A stretch of DNA of 64,000 bases from Sipunculus nudus. Lineage: Eukaryota > Annelida > Sipuncula > Golfingiida > Sipunculidae. Position numbers and translations under genes: made by a program. The notes under the pieces are model-generated. The model did no database searches, had not been told where the DNA came from, and saw only the letters and a program-made list of their open reading frames with translations. Of this stretch, positions 45,138-59,663 are shown piece by piece. Positions within the stretch are counted from its first letter, which is position 1. Every line of letters begins with the position of its first letter. Location of the stretch: positions 11,453,241 to 11,517,240 of the forward strand of contig CM049318.1 in assembly GCA_026874595.1 (NCBI GenBank), read 5' to 3'.

Positions 45138-48010
45138 TTTGTTGTCTAAGATTATAATTGGTTATATCTGTATTTAAACTAAAGCTGACTGGCTTCACGT
45201 GTATTTCAGTTACGGTTTTCTGCCCATATTTTCCTTGTACGATGCTGGTTTCATGTCCCACCTCCCCTGGTCACTCTTCCTTGTTGCATTGAGCAATTTA
45301 TTGCGCGTAAACTTCATAACGATCAGTATATTAACGGTGTGGTCAGCGTGGGAACGTGTTCGATGGTCATTGAAACACACGGTACAGTTGCTCCTATAGT
45401 CGTGGCATCAACATTACCTATTGATCTAAAGTTTATTTAGTTTGCAGGAGACTCACGGGTTCATAGCCTAAAAAGTCAATTGTCACGTGACCAGTTTGTC
45501 TGGCGGTCAGCATCCTCTGCTCATGCCTGGGTTACACATCACATGACAGGGGATCATGGGGAAATAACTGAATAACTGATACAGATTTATTATTTGCCAA
45601 TTAATACACCAGGTGAGATTCAAATATTAAGGAAAGGCCAAAATAAGACCAGTGAGAAACAATGTCGTTACGTATGTTAATAAAATAAAGAGTCTCAAGG
45701 GACACTGTTTGTAAGATGTATGGTGTGTTGACTCGCCACTTGGTCGTAAACCCTGCTTTGTTAAGGTTCGGTACTAAGCGTACATTGTAACCGCGATGTG
45801 TCGGCTTTCACCATAGAGAGCGTTGTGTATAGTTGCCATTTATTTCATATATTGATAATTGTAAACTGTTACCAATAAATGTACAAGTACCTGTCCGGTC
45901 TTCATGGTTATTTCTGTATAACAAAGCATGTATTTCGATTCCCTGGAAACATCTAACGACCAAATGAGTTCTCGAAATGTTACAGGTTCCTCCATCCTCA
46001 CGATTTTACAGGATACGTCGAGCCCGTATCACGGTACGGTCATTATGAGTTACTTGTATTGTGAACCGACGCTAGAGTACTCAGGGGTCAAGCCATAAAT
46101 TTCAGGATGAAATCCTGATTTGATTAGTAAATATGAAATATAGTACGTTTATGCCAACTGTACTGCCCTCCTGTCTTATAGGGTTCAATGTAGAACCTAT
46201 ACACATGTAAGGGTACTCATAAACTTGAACCAAAATCAGATGAAATATAGGCCCCGCTGTTGGTACCATTAGTCCCCTTCGTGGATAGAGCAGGCACAAT
46301 CATATTTCTCGTACCATAGGATTTTGGCGAGGTCGAAAAAAAAGTGCTATTCCGGTCAAAATCGATACAAGTCCCCTTTCCACCTAACTCTCTCCGCAAA
46401 TAAATTCTAGACTATTTATGCTATCCTCGTTGTACATGTATACTTCCGTGTGGTATCCCCGCGCCCTTATCAAACCACAATAGGTTTTCGTATCCTTGTT
46501 TCTGGAAATCACTAATAAGAGCTCCTTTTTCGCGTTCCAACTAAAACTCGGATGTCACAGGTCGCATGTTGAAATTGATGATATACCGCTAGAAAAAAAG
46601 GACAAAAGTTTATAGTAATTAAGTAAAGGAGACGGGTGCCTGCTAGTGGAAAGAACGACTGTTAACACACACAGAGCCTTTTCTGAACTGACAGACCTTG
46701 AAACCTTGCCTGATAGAGAAGAAGTAAGTATTGATGTGATCAGACATTCAGGTGGTCTGAAAGCAGATATCACTGGCTATCATCTTCCCAACGTGGTCTG
46801 TAAGTATCAATCCCGCCACGCCTACACAAAATCTATACGCGATCCGATTGCGTTATTGATCTTTCTTTAAAGTCATTAAATCAGTACCAGCTAAAACTAG
46901 TTACTAACCCTTCGAAATTGTCAATAATTGAGACATTACAGTCCCCATTCATTCTCGGGGTTGGCGCACGGAAACGAACCTCTTTCTGGTAGGCATTGTG
47001 GGACGGCCGGGGCTACTTGTCTCAACTGTCAAACTTTAAAATAAAAATAGTGTCATTTCAAGGAAAAATCTTCTGTATATATTACACCTGCGTATATGCT
47101 TTAAAAAATTTCTTATACAGTTAAGTCCATACCACATAATTTGCCTTGAAACAATTCTTATCGAACATTTTTAAACGGAATATATTACCCTCCTCACTGT
47201 ATTTTTACCTACGCCGCTAGTGTATGTAGGAGCCGTGGTGCATTGTGGGGGCCAGTTTGTGACGCCCATGAACACCCGCCTCTTCCACAGGCTCCGATTT
47301 AGGAGCGCCATCGTGTGTCTGTGTAAGAGACTACTATCAACCATAAACGACAGAGTCGTTCTATTGTGAGCCTAAGTCTGTGCAGTGTAAAGGTCCCGTG
47401 GCTTCGTCGCTTTCTCCCATGTACGTCAATGTCCGGCCGCCCGCAGACTCTCAATAACCTCAATGTCAATGACAAAACATCGGCCATCCTAGCCACAGGC
47501 ATTCTCGTTGCTAGCAAAGGGGCATAACAGGGCCGAAATATTGAGTAAATTTTATTGAAAATTTATGTATATACATGCATATACATCTATGCATATTTAC
47601 ATGTTCAGTGCATGTGTGCGAAAATTCCATGCAAAACAGTTCAGAGTATATATCACTCAGAAACTAAGGAAACTTTATTTGCGGACGTGAATGTCTATAC
47701 TGAACTGACACATCAAGGCCACTGGTCAGGTGAACAAATATCAGACGTTGATTGGGTATTGGTGTTATAAATTTTCTTTAAAAATGAAACTATCAAATAT
47801 GAGGCTGAATCACACGGGTGACGTCATATATATGTTACCCAGCGACAAAAATGGGGCGGACTTGGGGAGGAAGTCTGACTGAACGTGTCCCAAAATTAGC
47901 ATTATCGGCCCACCGGCACTAAGACGTCATTTATACCAGAACCCTTGGTCTCCAAATGGTCCACAAGACCTCGGAATCGACACACGAGACACGTTACCTT
48001 TTCTAGGTTT
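45138..48010. other. Intergenic DNA, more GC- and CpG-rich, no gene resolved
   Basis: CpG words are clearly more frequent here than in the flanks (for example 45.35-46.1 kb and 46.9-47.5 kb), which could reflect an unmethylated regulatory region. Short frames with donor-like ends exist (46,646-46,803 +; 47,299-47,517 -), but I could not connect them to other exons or to a known family. Confidence 0.35.
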
Positions 48011-48016
48011 TTTATT
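48011..48016 (-). terminator. Possible polyadenylation signal of the lectin gene
   Basis: AATAAA on the minus strand (TTTATT on +), about 340 nt beyond the lectin gene stop codon. Confidence 0.4.
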
Positions 48017-48358
48017 GCTAAACAATAGGCCTATTGTCGACTACTATCGGGCCAAGTACATCTCGCATATATAGTCCGGGAATATTTCTTTACAATATCC
48101 TTTCCTCTCTTTTTCATATAAAAGCTTTTTCCTTGTAATTTCCCAAGTTTACTTCGAAGGGTGCCAGTCTCATGAAAATAAAGGAACTATCACTCTGACG
48201 GTGCACATGTCAGACATGCCATCACATTTTCTACTTGAATCCTGTATCCTTTTTCTCTTGACGGTGTTGTCCTTTTCGGATCCGTAATAATTCAGATGTC
48301 AGTCTATCGGTTACGCTTTTGCGATTCAGGCAATCAGGCTACGCTGGCTGTCAGTCTG

Positions 48359-48510
48359 TTAAAGTCTCGTGACAACTACCACACTACGTGATCTGTTCCG
48401 GCCCCATGACACGCATCGATAGACAAGCATTCCGCACCAGATCAACATCAAGACTCCCGTGATGTACACCGAGCCAGACACCCAGGTACACAAGGTGTAA
48501 TTCGTCTGGG
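48359..48510 (-). CDS. Lectin gene exon 7: TM4 and cytoplasmic tail
   Basis: Acceptor TTCTTTGCAG; 152 nt ending in TAA. After the split Ala325 it encodes QTNYTLCTW (N-glycosylation site N328), a hydrophobic segment VSGSVYITGVLMLIWCGMLV, then YRCVSWGRNRSRS and a VVVVTRL end. Basic residues after the segment place the tail inside. Confidence 0.85.
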
Positions 48511-51500
48511 CTGCAAAGAACAATCACAACAATTAAAATATTAATTAAATTTCCATGATAAACTCCACTTCATCTGAATTGGGATAAAAGAGGTTAAATA
48601 TATAACGCTTAGGTATAAACTGTTATCTATTCCAGGCAGATCTTACGCTGAGGTTTATGCCTCTGTAAACTGCATCACAAAATACAGACCTCATGTCATG
48701 GAAATTTCCTCAGAATTGATATTCGTAATTACATACATGTATATAATTCAATGTATTTTAATGTAGGATTCCATGTCATCTAACACCGCCTTTTGGAATT
48801 TAAGAACAGTAGGTATTAGGCATCTTTTTTTCAAAACAAGTCACTTTGTACAAATACTGTGACATAAAATCAAATTAAACAACTTATTACAAAAAGGCTT
48901 TTTAATGATGATTTATAGAGTCGCAGTATAAGCTTCACGTTTGGTTGCAAACGTTGCATGTGTTCGATAGTGATTTGGGAACAAGTCATAGTAGGAATCT
49001 TTAGAGAAAAAAATTAAGTACAGAACAAATCTACATACCTGGCATTTCACAAATGTAAGGCTGTCGGTCATATTTGGTGCAGGCATTTTTGATCCATCGG
49101 TACCCAACATTGTCAAACTTCCGAATTGCCAGACAGTTCCCCCACCCTTGCTCAAGTTCCGGTTCCGCCCAGTTGAAGTATTTGAACTCGTCCTTGCCGT
49201 ACCTTTGTAAATCCCAGTAATAATCCCAAAATGGTGGCTCCTTTACTCCCCCGATCCGCCAGAGGGTTGTACTGTTAAAATGTTCATTAATATAATCAAC
49301 TATAAACGTCTCCTCCTCCTTTGATTCGAGAGCGACCAATCGGGGAGGGATTCCGAAAGGATATTCAAAAGCATACGCGATCCCTCGTCGTCCGCATTTG
49401 TCCATGGCTTTGGTATATGAGAGAGCTTCGTCGTCTGGATCGTGGATAAACAGGTAGTAGCTGTCTTTGTATTGTACCACACCGGACGGTGGGCCCCCTA
49501 ACCTCGTGGCTAATTCTCCTGAAAAAAAAACATGCCGAGCAAAATATTATATTCCATCTCCCGTTTTTTTTGTTTTTGTTTTGTTTTGAGTTCGCAACTT
49601 TTCTGTGGAAAGTTGCGTACGGATTTTGATCAGATTTGTGGAGTTAATACCTAACAGACTTTTTTTTATATAATTATTTGGAGATTATCTAGATAACCAT
49701 AATATGATTTTAATTTAAACGATTTCTAAAACTTTGATTTAAGCAGTTTCTATATCCGACTCTGAGTCGAGGACTACGGCCTTAAATTTGCTATAGATCT
49801 CTTTCACCTGAGTTCACAGAGGTTGATTTCTGATAAGATTACTGTATAAAGTGATGTTATTTTGGCTGCGTCTTCATGATTTATTCATTCATTTACCAAG
49901 TAATACTCAATTTTGTAAAACTTTCTATTTCATAATTTCGGGTATTTCATGGTAGCTGGAACTCTATGACTATAAATGGAGATTATGAGCATGAGACCAG
50001 TCTAACGTTACCTGGGCGACACGCCTTCAGCAACATGTACTGGTAGGGGGCGGTGACGATCAGTGATAACACAATCATAACCAGGAGCACGGCCAGGACC
50101 TTGAATACACCCACCGTGTGACGGCTGTTCTTAGCTCGGTTCTCTAAAACAGAGAGAGAGAGAGAGAGAGACATTTTGAACGAATAATTAAATCTTGATA
50201 AATCACAGCTGCATATATATTCTACTCTGCATATGGTGGCGGTAGGGTTTTAAACAATGATAAAACGTTTAATGGGTATCGCCATCAGGTCAAGCAAACT
50301 TATTCCAAATCTCATTATATTATCATATAACATAATTGCCTATGAGAAAAATATTAATATAGATTTTACATAAAATGAGCCCAATTCCTGGAGGAAAAAC
50401 ATTTTTTCTATCTATTTTTCCACTAAAAACATGAGGTTGTGTGATTTGTTCAAAAACGTCTATGAACACTGTCAAATCAGCAGTGACGTCACACTGGGAA
50501 ATCCCCTGTGACTAAAAATTCTAGATCTCAGTTAAAGCACAGTATTTCCGCCTCTGTCAGTCCGAAATTTTCAGCAGAGAATAAAAACAACATGCATTAA
50601 TAGATCTGAATTGTTGATTTAATTCAGTCCATGATGTCACACGTGTACCAGCCAATCAAATCAGGGCAAAATCTGGAATCTGGGTGAAATCCTCCCATCA
50701 TACAACAAACGCACGTGGAATAGGTTTACTTAACCTTCAGAGAGGTTGGCAGACTGTCGAGAATGTTCCTCCCAATGCGAGTGGAGTTTTTCCGGTTGAA
50801 GCCGAGTCAGACCCGTTATATCTATATATCGTTATATTATATCGTTGGTTGGAATATTCTTGGCGATATGCCAACTTCCCTGGTGGCGATACCCAGCAAA
50901 CAGTCATATAGAAAGCAAGGTTAAGTGGAAGGAGTTTTAAATGAAGGTAGAACGACCACGATTGTACGTTAAGAACTGAAACATCAGTTCAAATAGTTGA
51001 AAAAGGATTAAGGAAGAGTAGCTCTTGGGGCTAACTGAGGGAAAAGTTTATATTTATTTGTTATAAATGATGGTGGAGTATAAAAACCTTCAAAACATTG
51101 GATCAAATCCTAGATCAGAAATCGATGTATGATACAGATTTAAACTTTGCTGAGTTAATTTTTAAGATACGTCACTGACAGCAATTTCTTTCATATTATA
51201 TGGTAACAGACTACATATTACAAGACTACAAGTGTCATATTGTTACTACCAGATCTACGTGTTCAGCGCAAAGAGCCCCATTCAGCAAAATCAAGTGAAT
51301 CTTCGACCTGAGAGCACGTGCATAGAAGTCGGAGGCAGTGAATCGGCTCCTGTACAATGTCCACATTTTAGGATAATTCCGATCCATTATCATAAAGAGG
51401 ACATATATTACATTACGTGTGGTATCCCCAACAAACTTAATAAGACTGCTTCTTCACTGAGATGTTTATGTTAACATATTTTGTTCCGAGCAGCAAAATA

Positions 51501-54500
51501 TGAAGGAGTACAGGGGCGGATCCAGGATTTTGGAAAGGGGAGGGTAACGCCGAGGAAGACTGAAAGAAAACCTAAAAAAAAAGTCTCTGGTCCGGGAAGA
51601 AGGGGTCAGGGTCGCACAATATGGTTTGAAACCCTAAAAATAGGTTGTTTCGGCCCCAGTCACCTTGAACCCCCCCCCCGGATCCACCACCGGAGTACAA
51701 CATTGAAATATGGCGTGAGGGCTTCAAGTGTCCCACGATGACAACCAGCTCATGATAAATCTATGTAAATGACAGACCTCCAAGTACCATCATCAGTCAT
51801 GCAATGGAACAACTACGTTGGCCTTTATTATATGTGTCGTACCTCGTGGGACAAATCTGGGTGCGGCTTAAATATGTCGTAAATATAGGTCCTACGTATA
51901 TATCCGTAGCGATCCAATTACGCTTAATCAAAATTAATCACTTTTAATACGTCAGCTTTTTCATTCTTCTAACTTGTAAAAATGCTTCACGGTATGTTGG
52001 TTTGATCACAAATGCCTTTCTTTTACTTTTCAATCCCAACGATAAATTTTTTATGCAGCAAGATGTTTAGCAACATCTGTTCGCAACAACCTAAGTTATT
52101 GCTAGTATTAAAGCGCCCAGAGTTTCGTTGGCACTTTAGTTTGGGTAATGTGGTGTTCAAGCAAGCCTTGAAAATTACAAAGATGGGTAAAAGATGTCTT
52201 CATTTTGCTACTTTAAAACTTGGTGAGCGAGCACAAATTGGTCAAAGTTATCTTAAACAACGGTCCACCAACGAGGCACCAACTGCAAAAAATGATAGGA
52301 CCCAATGAAACTGTTTAAATATCATAATTCTAATCAGGATTATCTGATCATCTATTTTAAAACGATATAAAAGCTTTGGACACGTCATATTCATAGAATC
52401 ATATTCACATTATATCTAAGTAGCCATTCTTGATCAACCCTATCTTTCGTATGAATAGCACAGAAATATATACGAATAAGCTCATTCTTGTCGAAGTCAA
52501 CATGACCGTCCTTCAAACTGGCTCCGTACGGTTCTGTGAACAATATTTAGGTTAATTCTCAATGCTAAATTGGACTCTATACTAACTGATAAATATTGAT
52601 GTAGTATAAAAATACAGACGTGCGCTGTACCTACCTTGGTACATACACGAGTCCCGCATGTAAAACAAGGCAAAGCATGGCATTACTAGAACACAGAGGA
52701 CGGCGATCTCGGCAACCCAGTGATACTGGCCAAGGATGAAACACAGTGTGATCATGTTGGTGTTCTGAGGTGGGATAACTGAAATACAGGGAAAATAACG
52801 TGATCAGGTTTGTGTTTTGAAATGGTAGAACTGAAATACAGGGAAAATTATGTGATCATGTTGGTGTTTTGAGATGGTGGAACTGAAATACAGGAAATTA
52901 ATGTGATCAGGTTGGTGTTCTTAAGTGTTATAAATATAATATATAGAAAAAATAACAAGATCAGGTTGGCGTTGTAAGGTGGTATAACTAAAGTACTGGT
53001 GAATAGCGTGATAATGTTGGTGTTCTGAGGTGCAGTAACTGTAATACACGAAAGAAAACATGACCGTGTTGATGTACTGAGGCGATATAACTGAAATACA
53101 TGACAAAATAACGTGATTATGTTGGTGTTCTGAGGTGGTTAAACTGAAATACACGAAAATAAAGGTGATCATGTTGGTATGTGTTCGTGATCATGTTGGT
53201 ATGTGTCCGTGATCATGTTGGTACGTGTTCTATGTTGGTATAACTGAAATATAAGGGAGGTAACAATGAAATACTGGAAATGTCATAAAGCGTGCAACTA
53301 AGAGAAGTTACAATTCTTGAAACATACTAATGATGTTGGTGTTGTTGCAATCACTGATACATATAAAAACTGCATGATTATGGTGGTGTCAAGAAGTAGC
53401 ATAATGTGCAATATAACGGAAATAAAGGAACCGTAACTTAGCAGTTGCAAACCAATCACATGAAAAATCTTCGTGTAATGACACGGCGTATTGGATAACT
53501 CTGAGTGACTTGTTTGATACTTCACAGTGTTAATTGAGTTCAAGAAGATGGCAATAGAGCAAACATTTAATTTGTATATTATAAAGGATCTGATGTTTTT
53601 GTTTATGTCTTATTCTCAGTCTGAAATAAGATTATTGATTATGGCATGTGTCTCTTACTGTCAACGGATTAATCATGGATTAGGTTTAGGTTCGAATGCG
53701 GATCAGTGCATTTATAAATCTCAAATACAAATGCGGATACGAATAAAGGTTATCAAATACAGCTGCGAAAATGATATTATCAAATGCAAATGCAATTACA
53801 CATAGAGTTGCACTTGAACTCTATTTATCACCTGATACAGTGATATGTATTTATACCTATATATGAAAAATTTGGTTTGTGAATTTCTTCATGCCATGTA
53901 AAAATTAGCACAGTGTAACCTCGAAATTGCAACCATAAACGAGACCTCGAAAAAGTGGTGGCATGTCCGAGGTGGTCTTCTAGGCGATATCAAGAGAGCA
54001 AAAATTGAGACCGCGAAAGAGCGTTCGTTCTTTTGAGGTGATCGCTAAACCGAGATGATCGTTAGGCGAGGTTTTACTGTATACGATTTTTATAAAGGTT
54101 TATTTTTAAGACCATAATTTTAAGATAATATAACACTTTAGAACTTCATTTGCATTTGAAAATAAAATGTTTTCAGCCCTGCATAAACATGCAAAAAGCA
54201 AACGTGACATTCACTGAGGAAAATGCATTTGAACCCATTGCAAGCCTGCGTGTACTTAAAAACACTTACTCTCGTAGCATACAGTAGCCGGCATGATATG
54301 GAAGAAGAGGAAAACAGCGCCATTGATCAATCCGGCCAAAAGTGGGATCAGAACTGTCAAAATATAAGTACATGATTATACAATAGAATATGAAATACAA
54401 GTTTCAAGAAAAAGAGACCCCTCTATTACGGAGCTCAGCTGAATTTTGTAAAATATTTGCAAATGCAAAATATAGATATTTCTTTTATATATATATATAT

Positions 54501-57500
54501 AAGCATTTGACACTTCGAAAGCTGTGAGGAAATATCCTTACTATTTGGTGAAAATCAAATACTAAATATATAATTGTCAAAAGAATACTTTGCACTTTAA
54601 TGAGTATATAATAATAATTACTACATCACGGTGAAATATTTGTAAAAATATCAGTATTTAACAATGTGACAGTAATATGTATGTAAATTATCCACTGGGA
54701 ATGTATAAAACGCTATAGAATCAGGAAGAAAGTGCAGACGAGCTGAAATATAATAATACTCGTTTCATTTAATAACTAAAATATAATGCTTTATTTTTCT
54801 ATTTTCAAATGAGCTAAATCTAAATATGATTAGTACATTTTTAACTTTGTAATACATGAAAATTATGAGTTTAAACCATTTGATAATGGAATAAGGGGAA
54901 ATAAGACGAGAGAAAGAGAGAGGAGGGGGTGACTCTTTGTTGGTTACTGCAGGCTACTTGGCCAGCTGACCTATGGCCAACTGGCTGCCCAAGTAAAGTT
55001 ACACAACAAGCCGTGGGACGAAACACCACCTAGACTCTAACTCTGCTTGATGTTAACAATTATTCATCTGACCTGTTCTTCTAAAATTTGGATAAAAACT
55101 GCACAATTATCAACTGCTTTAAATTTCAGACTTTTTTTACAATACAATTTACATAACAGCTGGGCCATTCTGGCCACTCACTGACTCCTTGCGCACTGTG
55201 TTGGCTTGTTTTAAACAATACTTTCTTCAAAAACTTAAAATAAGTTATAATTTCTAACAATTGCTTTCATATTACTGATTATAAAAGCTCAAACCTAATC
55301 TGTTAATCATGTGAAATTAAAGCAACAATACTTACATGAAAAAAATGTGCCGTGGTCAAATTTTGGAAAAATTTAACGTAATTAAATATTGTTATATGCA
55401 TGAAAAGGCTATCTACCCTTACCAGTTAACATGTTAAGTTGTTAATATATCTTTCCAGATTTTTGACAGGGTACATTATGTTGGGATCCATAACTTCAAC
55501 AAATTATGCAATATTAACCTAATTCCTAGATTTACCTAGGAAATATATGGAGGAATAGTTATGCCATATATGAACAAAAACAACACCAGGGACTTTTAAT
55601 TGGGGCAGTCCTGAAATGTAAGGCTTGTAAACAATACTTGACTTGGTTTTCTTAAACTTGAACATAAGCTGCACTTTTTAACAATTGCTTTCAAATTTTA
55701 AAATTACATAAATTTAAAACCTTATCTGTCCATCATGGGAAAATAAAATCATATGTACTTGCAAGAAAAAAAAATTTCCACTGTCAAATTTGGGAAAAAT
55801 TGAAGGCAATGATTTTATATTTATGCTAATAACTAAAACAATTTACAAAATTATGATCTAATTTCTGTTACACAATTAAAACTAAATTAAACAAAGTTAT
55901 ATGCTGGAAACAGGTTCTCTAGCTTCAATAATTATCATGTTAAGTGAGTATATATATCTTTCTTGATTTTTGACAAAGTACAACATGTTTAGACCAATAT
56001 CTTCAAAAATTACGCAATACTGACCATAATTTCTGACCTGTAAATAGAAAATATAAACAGAAATTTTTAAGCCAAATATGAATAAAACAACACCGGTGGA
56101 ATTCATATAGGACAGTTTTTTAAATGTAGCATTAGGTTTTTAATGGCAAATGGATTTTTACCTTAATATCTCGGGGAAACGAAGTTGTAGTGACCCAGTT
56201 TCTCGGTTTGCTAAGATTTGCTAAGGGGAAATCTATCTGTTTGTTGAATTTTAGATTCGTAGCTCCAACAACTTCAAAACGTGCCCTGTTTACAGACGGA
56301 CGACGGAAAAAGGACCATTCCATTAGCTAATATGATTTATGATCAGCTGAGCTAATAAAAAAAACATGTTAAAACATCACGACTTTTGGTGATACATAAT
56401 CCAACAGGGTTTGACACAGGGCTGTTTATCCTATAGATATAGTTTCACACTCTAAATTATATTTCGCCAGCTCAGCTGCTTCAATTAAATAGTTTTACCT
56501 CGGACTCAATACTGACTTCTATTTTAAAGATGGAAATGAAGTGTTCAGAATTTAGAAGGGACATTAAATTATGAGACTTTATTAATGATATTAATGATAA
56601 TGATATCAATAATAATAAAATAAAGAAGAAAAATTGTAATGTAAAACATCAAACAAACATCTTGTGAAATTATTTCAGGACCTTTAGTTATAAAAGTTGT
56701 TGCATGTTTCACTGGGGTCAGCCATCATATATCAACAGCCCGACATACTAAAACTGATCATGACAGAACGGATATCAGCAGGATACTGAATCATCATGAA
56801 TCGTCTTAGGGCCATGGCCCTCATTTTTATTGATTCCATATATAATCGGGTTGTGACAACCAAATGTTACAGGCCTATATAGACACTGTGCTAAATATAA
56901 TGTGTATGCGTCCAGTGAACAGCCTTTATGAAACCTCTGACGCAAATTGTTACGTTGTTTCACAAGTGGGAGCTCCACTGCATATCTAGAATCTAGTAAT
57001 TTCTTTTATTTTTAGAGATATGCAATCATTGCATTTCGTAAAAAAAGATTAATTATTTATTTGTCCAAAAGATACACCTGCTATACAGTAGCGAAGATGT
57101 AAGTATGCCCCCTACGGCAAAAATAAAAACCGATGTAACTTGAGCCATACATGCTTGAGCTGACCTATACATTTGCAAATACTTTGCTTGTGCTATAATT
57201 TATATGATAAAGTCTAGCTCTCTCTAATCTAAATCTTTCGTCGTCTTTATCGCGGTGGTTACACGTAAACACACAAAATAAACATAACATTATACTTGTT
57301 TGCAAACCGGCCCCCGCATGTTTTTCGATTGCTTTATATACATGTTAAATGTATAACAAGTACAGGCTACATCGTGTAGGCTTTAGACAAGTTACAAGCC
57401 GAGGGGTCATGTTTAATCAAGCAAAACGAAAAAGTATAATCAACGGAACAAAAGTTTTTGTACTTACGGAATCCAATGAAATAGCGGAGAACTCTTCTTC

Positions 57501-59621
57501 GGTTACAGCCATGGCTCAACTCGTCCGTGTCAACTTCGGCGTGAGTCTCTACGGCCGGTGCTGAAAATATGTAGAAATATTATATATAAAACACACACAT
57601 ATAGTATAGACTGTTGTGAATAAGCTAAACAGAGACCAACCTGCATGAGATGAATGACAAAAGAAGACAAACTGCTTTGAAAAAAAGAGTAAAATCAGCG
57701 ATTAGGCCCAAAAAAAGGTATGGTTCTGGGGCACTTTTTTACAGAAATCAATGGGTCGGGCGGTATTTTATTTGGACTTTTTTGCATGTTTCGATAAAAA
57801 TGTCATAAGATCAGGGAAAAGCATGAAAATAACAAATTTTTGGCTAAACCGGCAAAAGCATTACATAAATTGTATTATTTATTTTCTTGAAAGATAAAAA
57901 TCAAAACAAAAATTTTCGACGCGGGCGATGCCTGAGAACCATACCTTTTATTTATTTTTTATTATCCTTTTTTTTTTTGCTTTAATCTTCATTTTTGTCT
58001 GTCACAGATTGACTAATATAAAGCTGTGCTCATCATATTATATACACCTCTAAAAGTAAGGAACATGCAAGGTCTACATGCCCCTGCTTAAAAATGATTC
58101 AGTATACATGCTAGATGCATACATACAGAAAACATTGTGCGCTGTCCCATTTTTGTTCCTACTTGATTAAATCACAGGTTAGCAATACCATATTTCAGGA
58201 TCCTTATAAATACTAAAATAAGTAGAAAAGTTGCTACTAGAAAGAGTTTAAAAAAAGGAATAAGAGTAATCTTTAGTAAATCTGCATTAACACAGTGTTT
58301 TTTTAAAGAAGTCATTTGCGTGAGAGAGGTTTCTGTACTATTATTTATGTACATATAAAATATTTATGATATGAAATTAGTGCATCCTATGCCCGTGACG
58401 TTACCGCCACAAATCATCATATTCTTGGCAATTTCTTGGTAGAAAAGATTATCTTTCGCTGAATCATCCTGGAGCAAAAATGTATTACCAAACTATAGAA
58501 ACTTAGTATATATACAAAATAATAGGTTTGCAAATGAAAGTGTTCCTGTCCTGATGCAGTTCACAACTTAATCTGATTTGTTTGTTATACATTGCCTAGA
58601 TGTATTTGTTTGTCTGAATGTCATAATATATGTCTTAACTGATTGTTATCAAATACCTCGTTCTCAGACCCTGTCCATAAACGGATCCAGGAGAGGCGGG
58701 GTCCATAGGGTCCGGACCCCCCATCCTCCTTTTTTCATCCGAAGCAACCTTTTTTTAATGCTTTTAGACAAAGGTTTTGGACCCCCCCCCCCCCCCCCCT
58801 TCTCCGTACCTTGGGACCTTTTTTTTTATGTTTTTCATTAGTTCTGGGTTGGCCCCCTTCTCCTCTTTTCCTAAATCCTGGATCCGCCCCTGCTGTGTGT
58901 TACAAAACACACGTTAACGAATGGCAACGAAACTTTATGATAAAAAAAGCCGACATGGCAGTGGATGGAAGCTCAGCTGGGTACCAGTAGAGCCTTGATC
59001 AGTAACACTTAAGGCCCATGCACACTTATCAACATAAACACATCAGACACTCACAGGGCCATTTAATCCCATTTGATGTACAGACACTGAACTGGCAACT
59101 TTGTCATCCGGTTTTCCACCACAGTCATTCAGGCGTAACATATACACAATGTATGTATACATTTCTGTTTTACATATACGTCTATTCATGTATGGTATGT
59201 ACGTGCCAGAGCAAGGAAAGGCATGGCTATACGGTGGTTTATATTGTACTTAAGGAGCGTTATTTAAAAGAGGAAGGTTTTTAAAACATTTCAAAGGTAG
59301 ACCAGACGTACGCTTATGAGAGCTAATAAGTTGCTTTTCTAATAGATATATTATAAAACTTCAGCACTACGCTTTGCGAAGTCAAGCCCTTTTATCCAGC
59401 TCAAGGCCTCATATGACAAGGTATTAGTAGTTAAGCAATGGTAAACTTACACTATGTTGTACTGATTAGTTGTGACGTCTTTTCCAAAACTTTAAAATTA
59501 TCAAATATCACCTTGTTTATATCTGATGCACTTACAAATGATGTATTCATGCTTTTATATGTAATTTTTTACATTGACAACTATTAACTGGGAATAGGTT
59601 TGTGCAAAACCAAAGTTCAAG

Positions 59622-59663
<42 letters not shown>

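Noticed and set aside
46646-46870. Candidate exon with GTAAGT donors (FSELTDLETLPDREEV...)
   Set aside because: No acceptor with a good pyrimidine tract, no partner exon, no recognised family.
47299-47517. Arg/Leu-rich minus-strand frame in CpG-rich DNA
   Set aside because: Composition reflects local GC content. No homologous domain or splice partners.
48913-48998. Alternative last exon for the lectin gene (DSYYDLFPNHYR-like), which would drop TM4
   Set aside because: The phase fits (1) and there is an AG, but the intron to 49,039 would be only 40 nt, too short for normal splicing.
53680-53710. GGTTCGAAT, resembling a tRNA B box
   Set aside because: No A box, no cloverleaf possible from the surrounding sequence. 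No tRNA or rRNA gene was found anywhere in the window.
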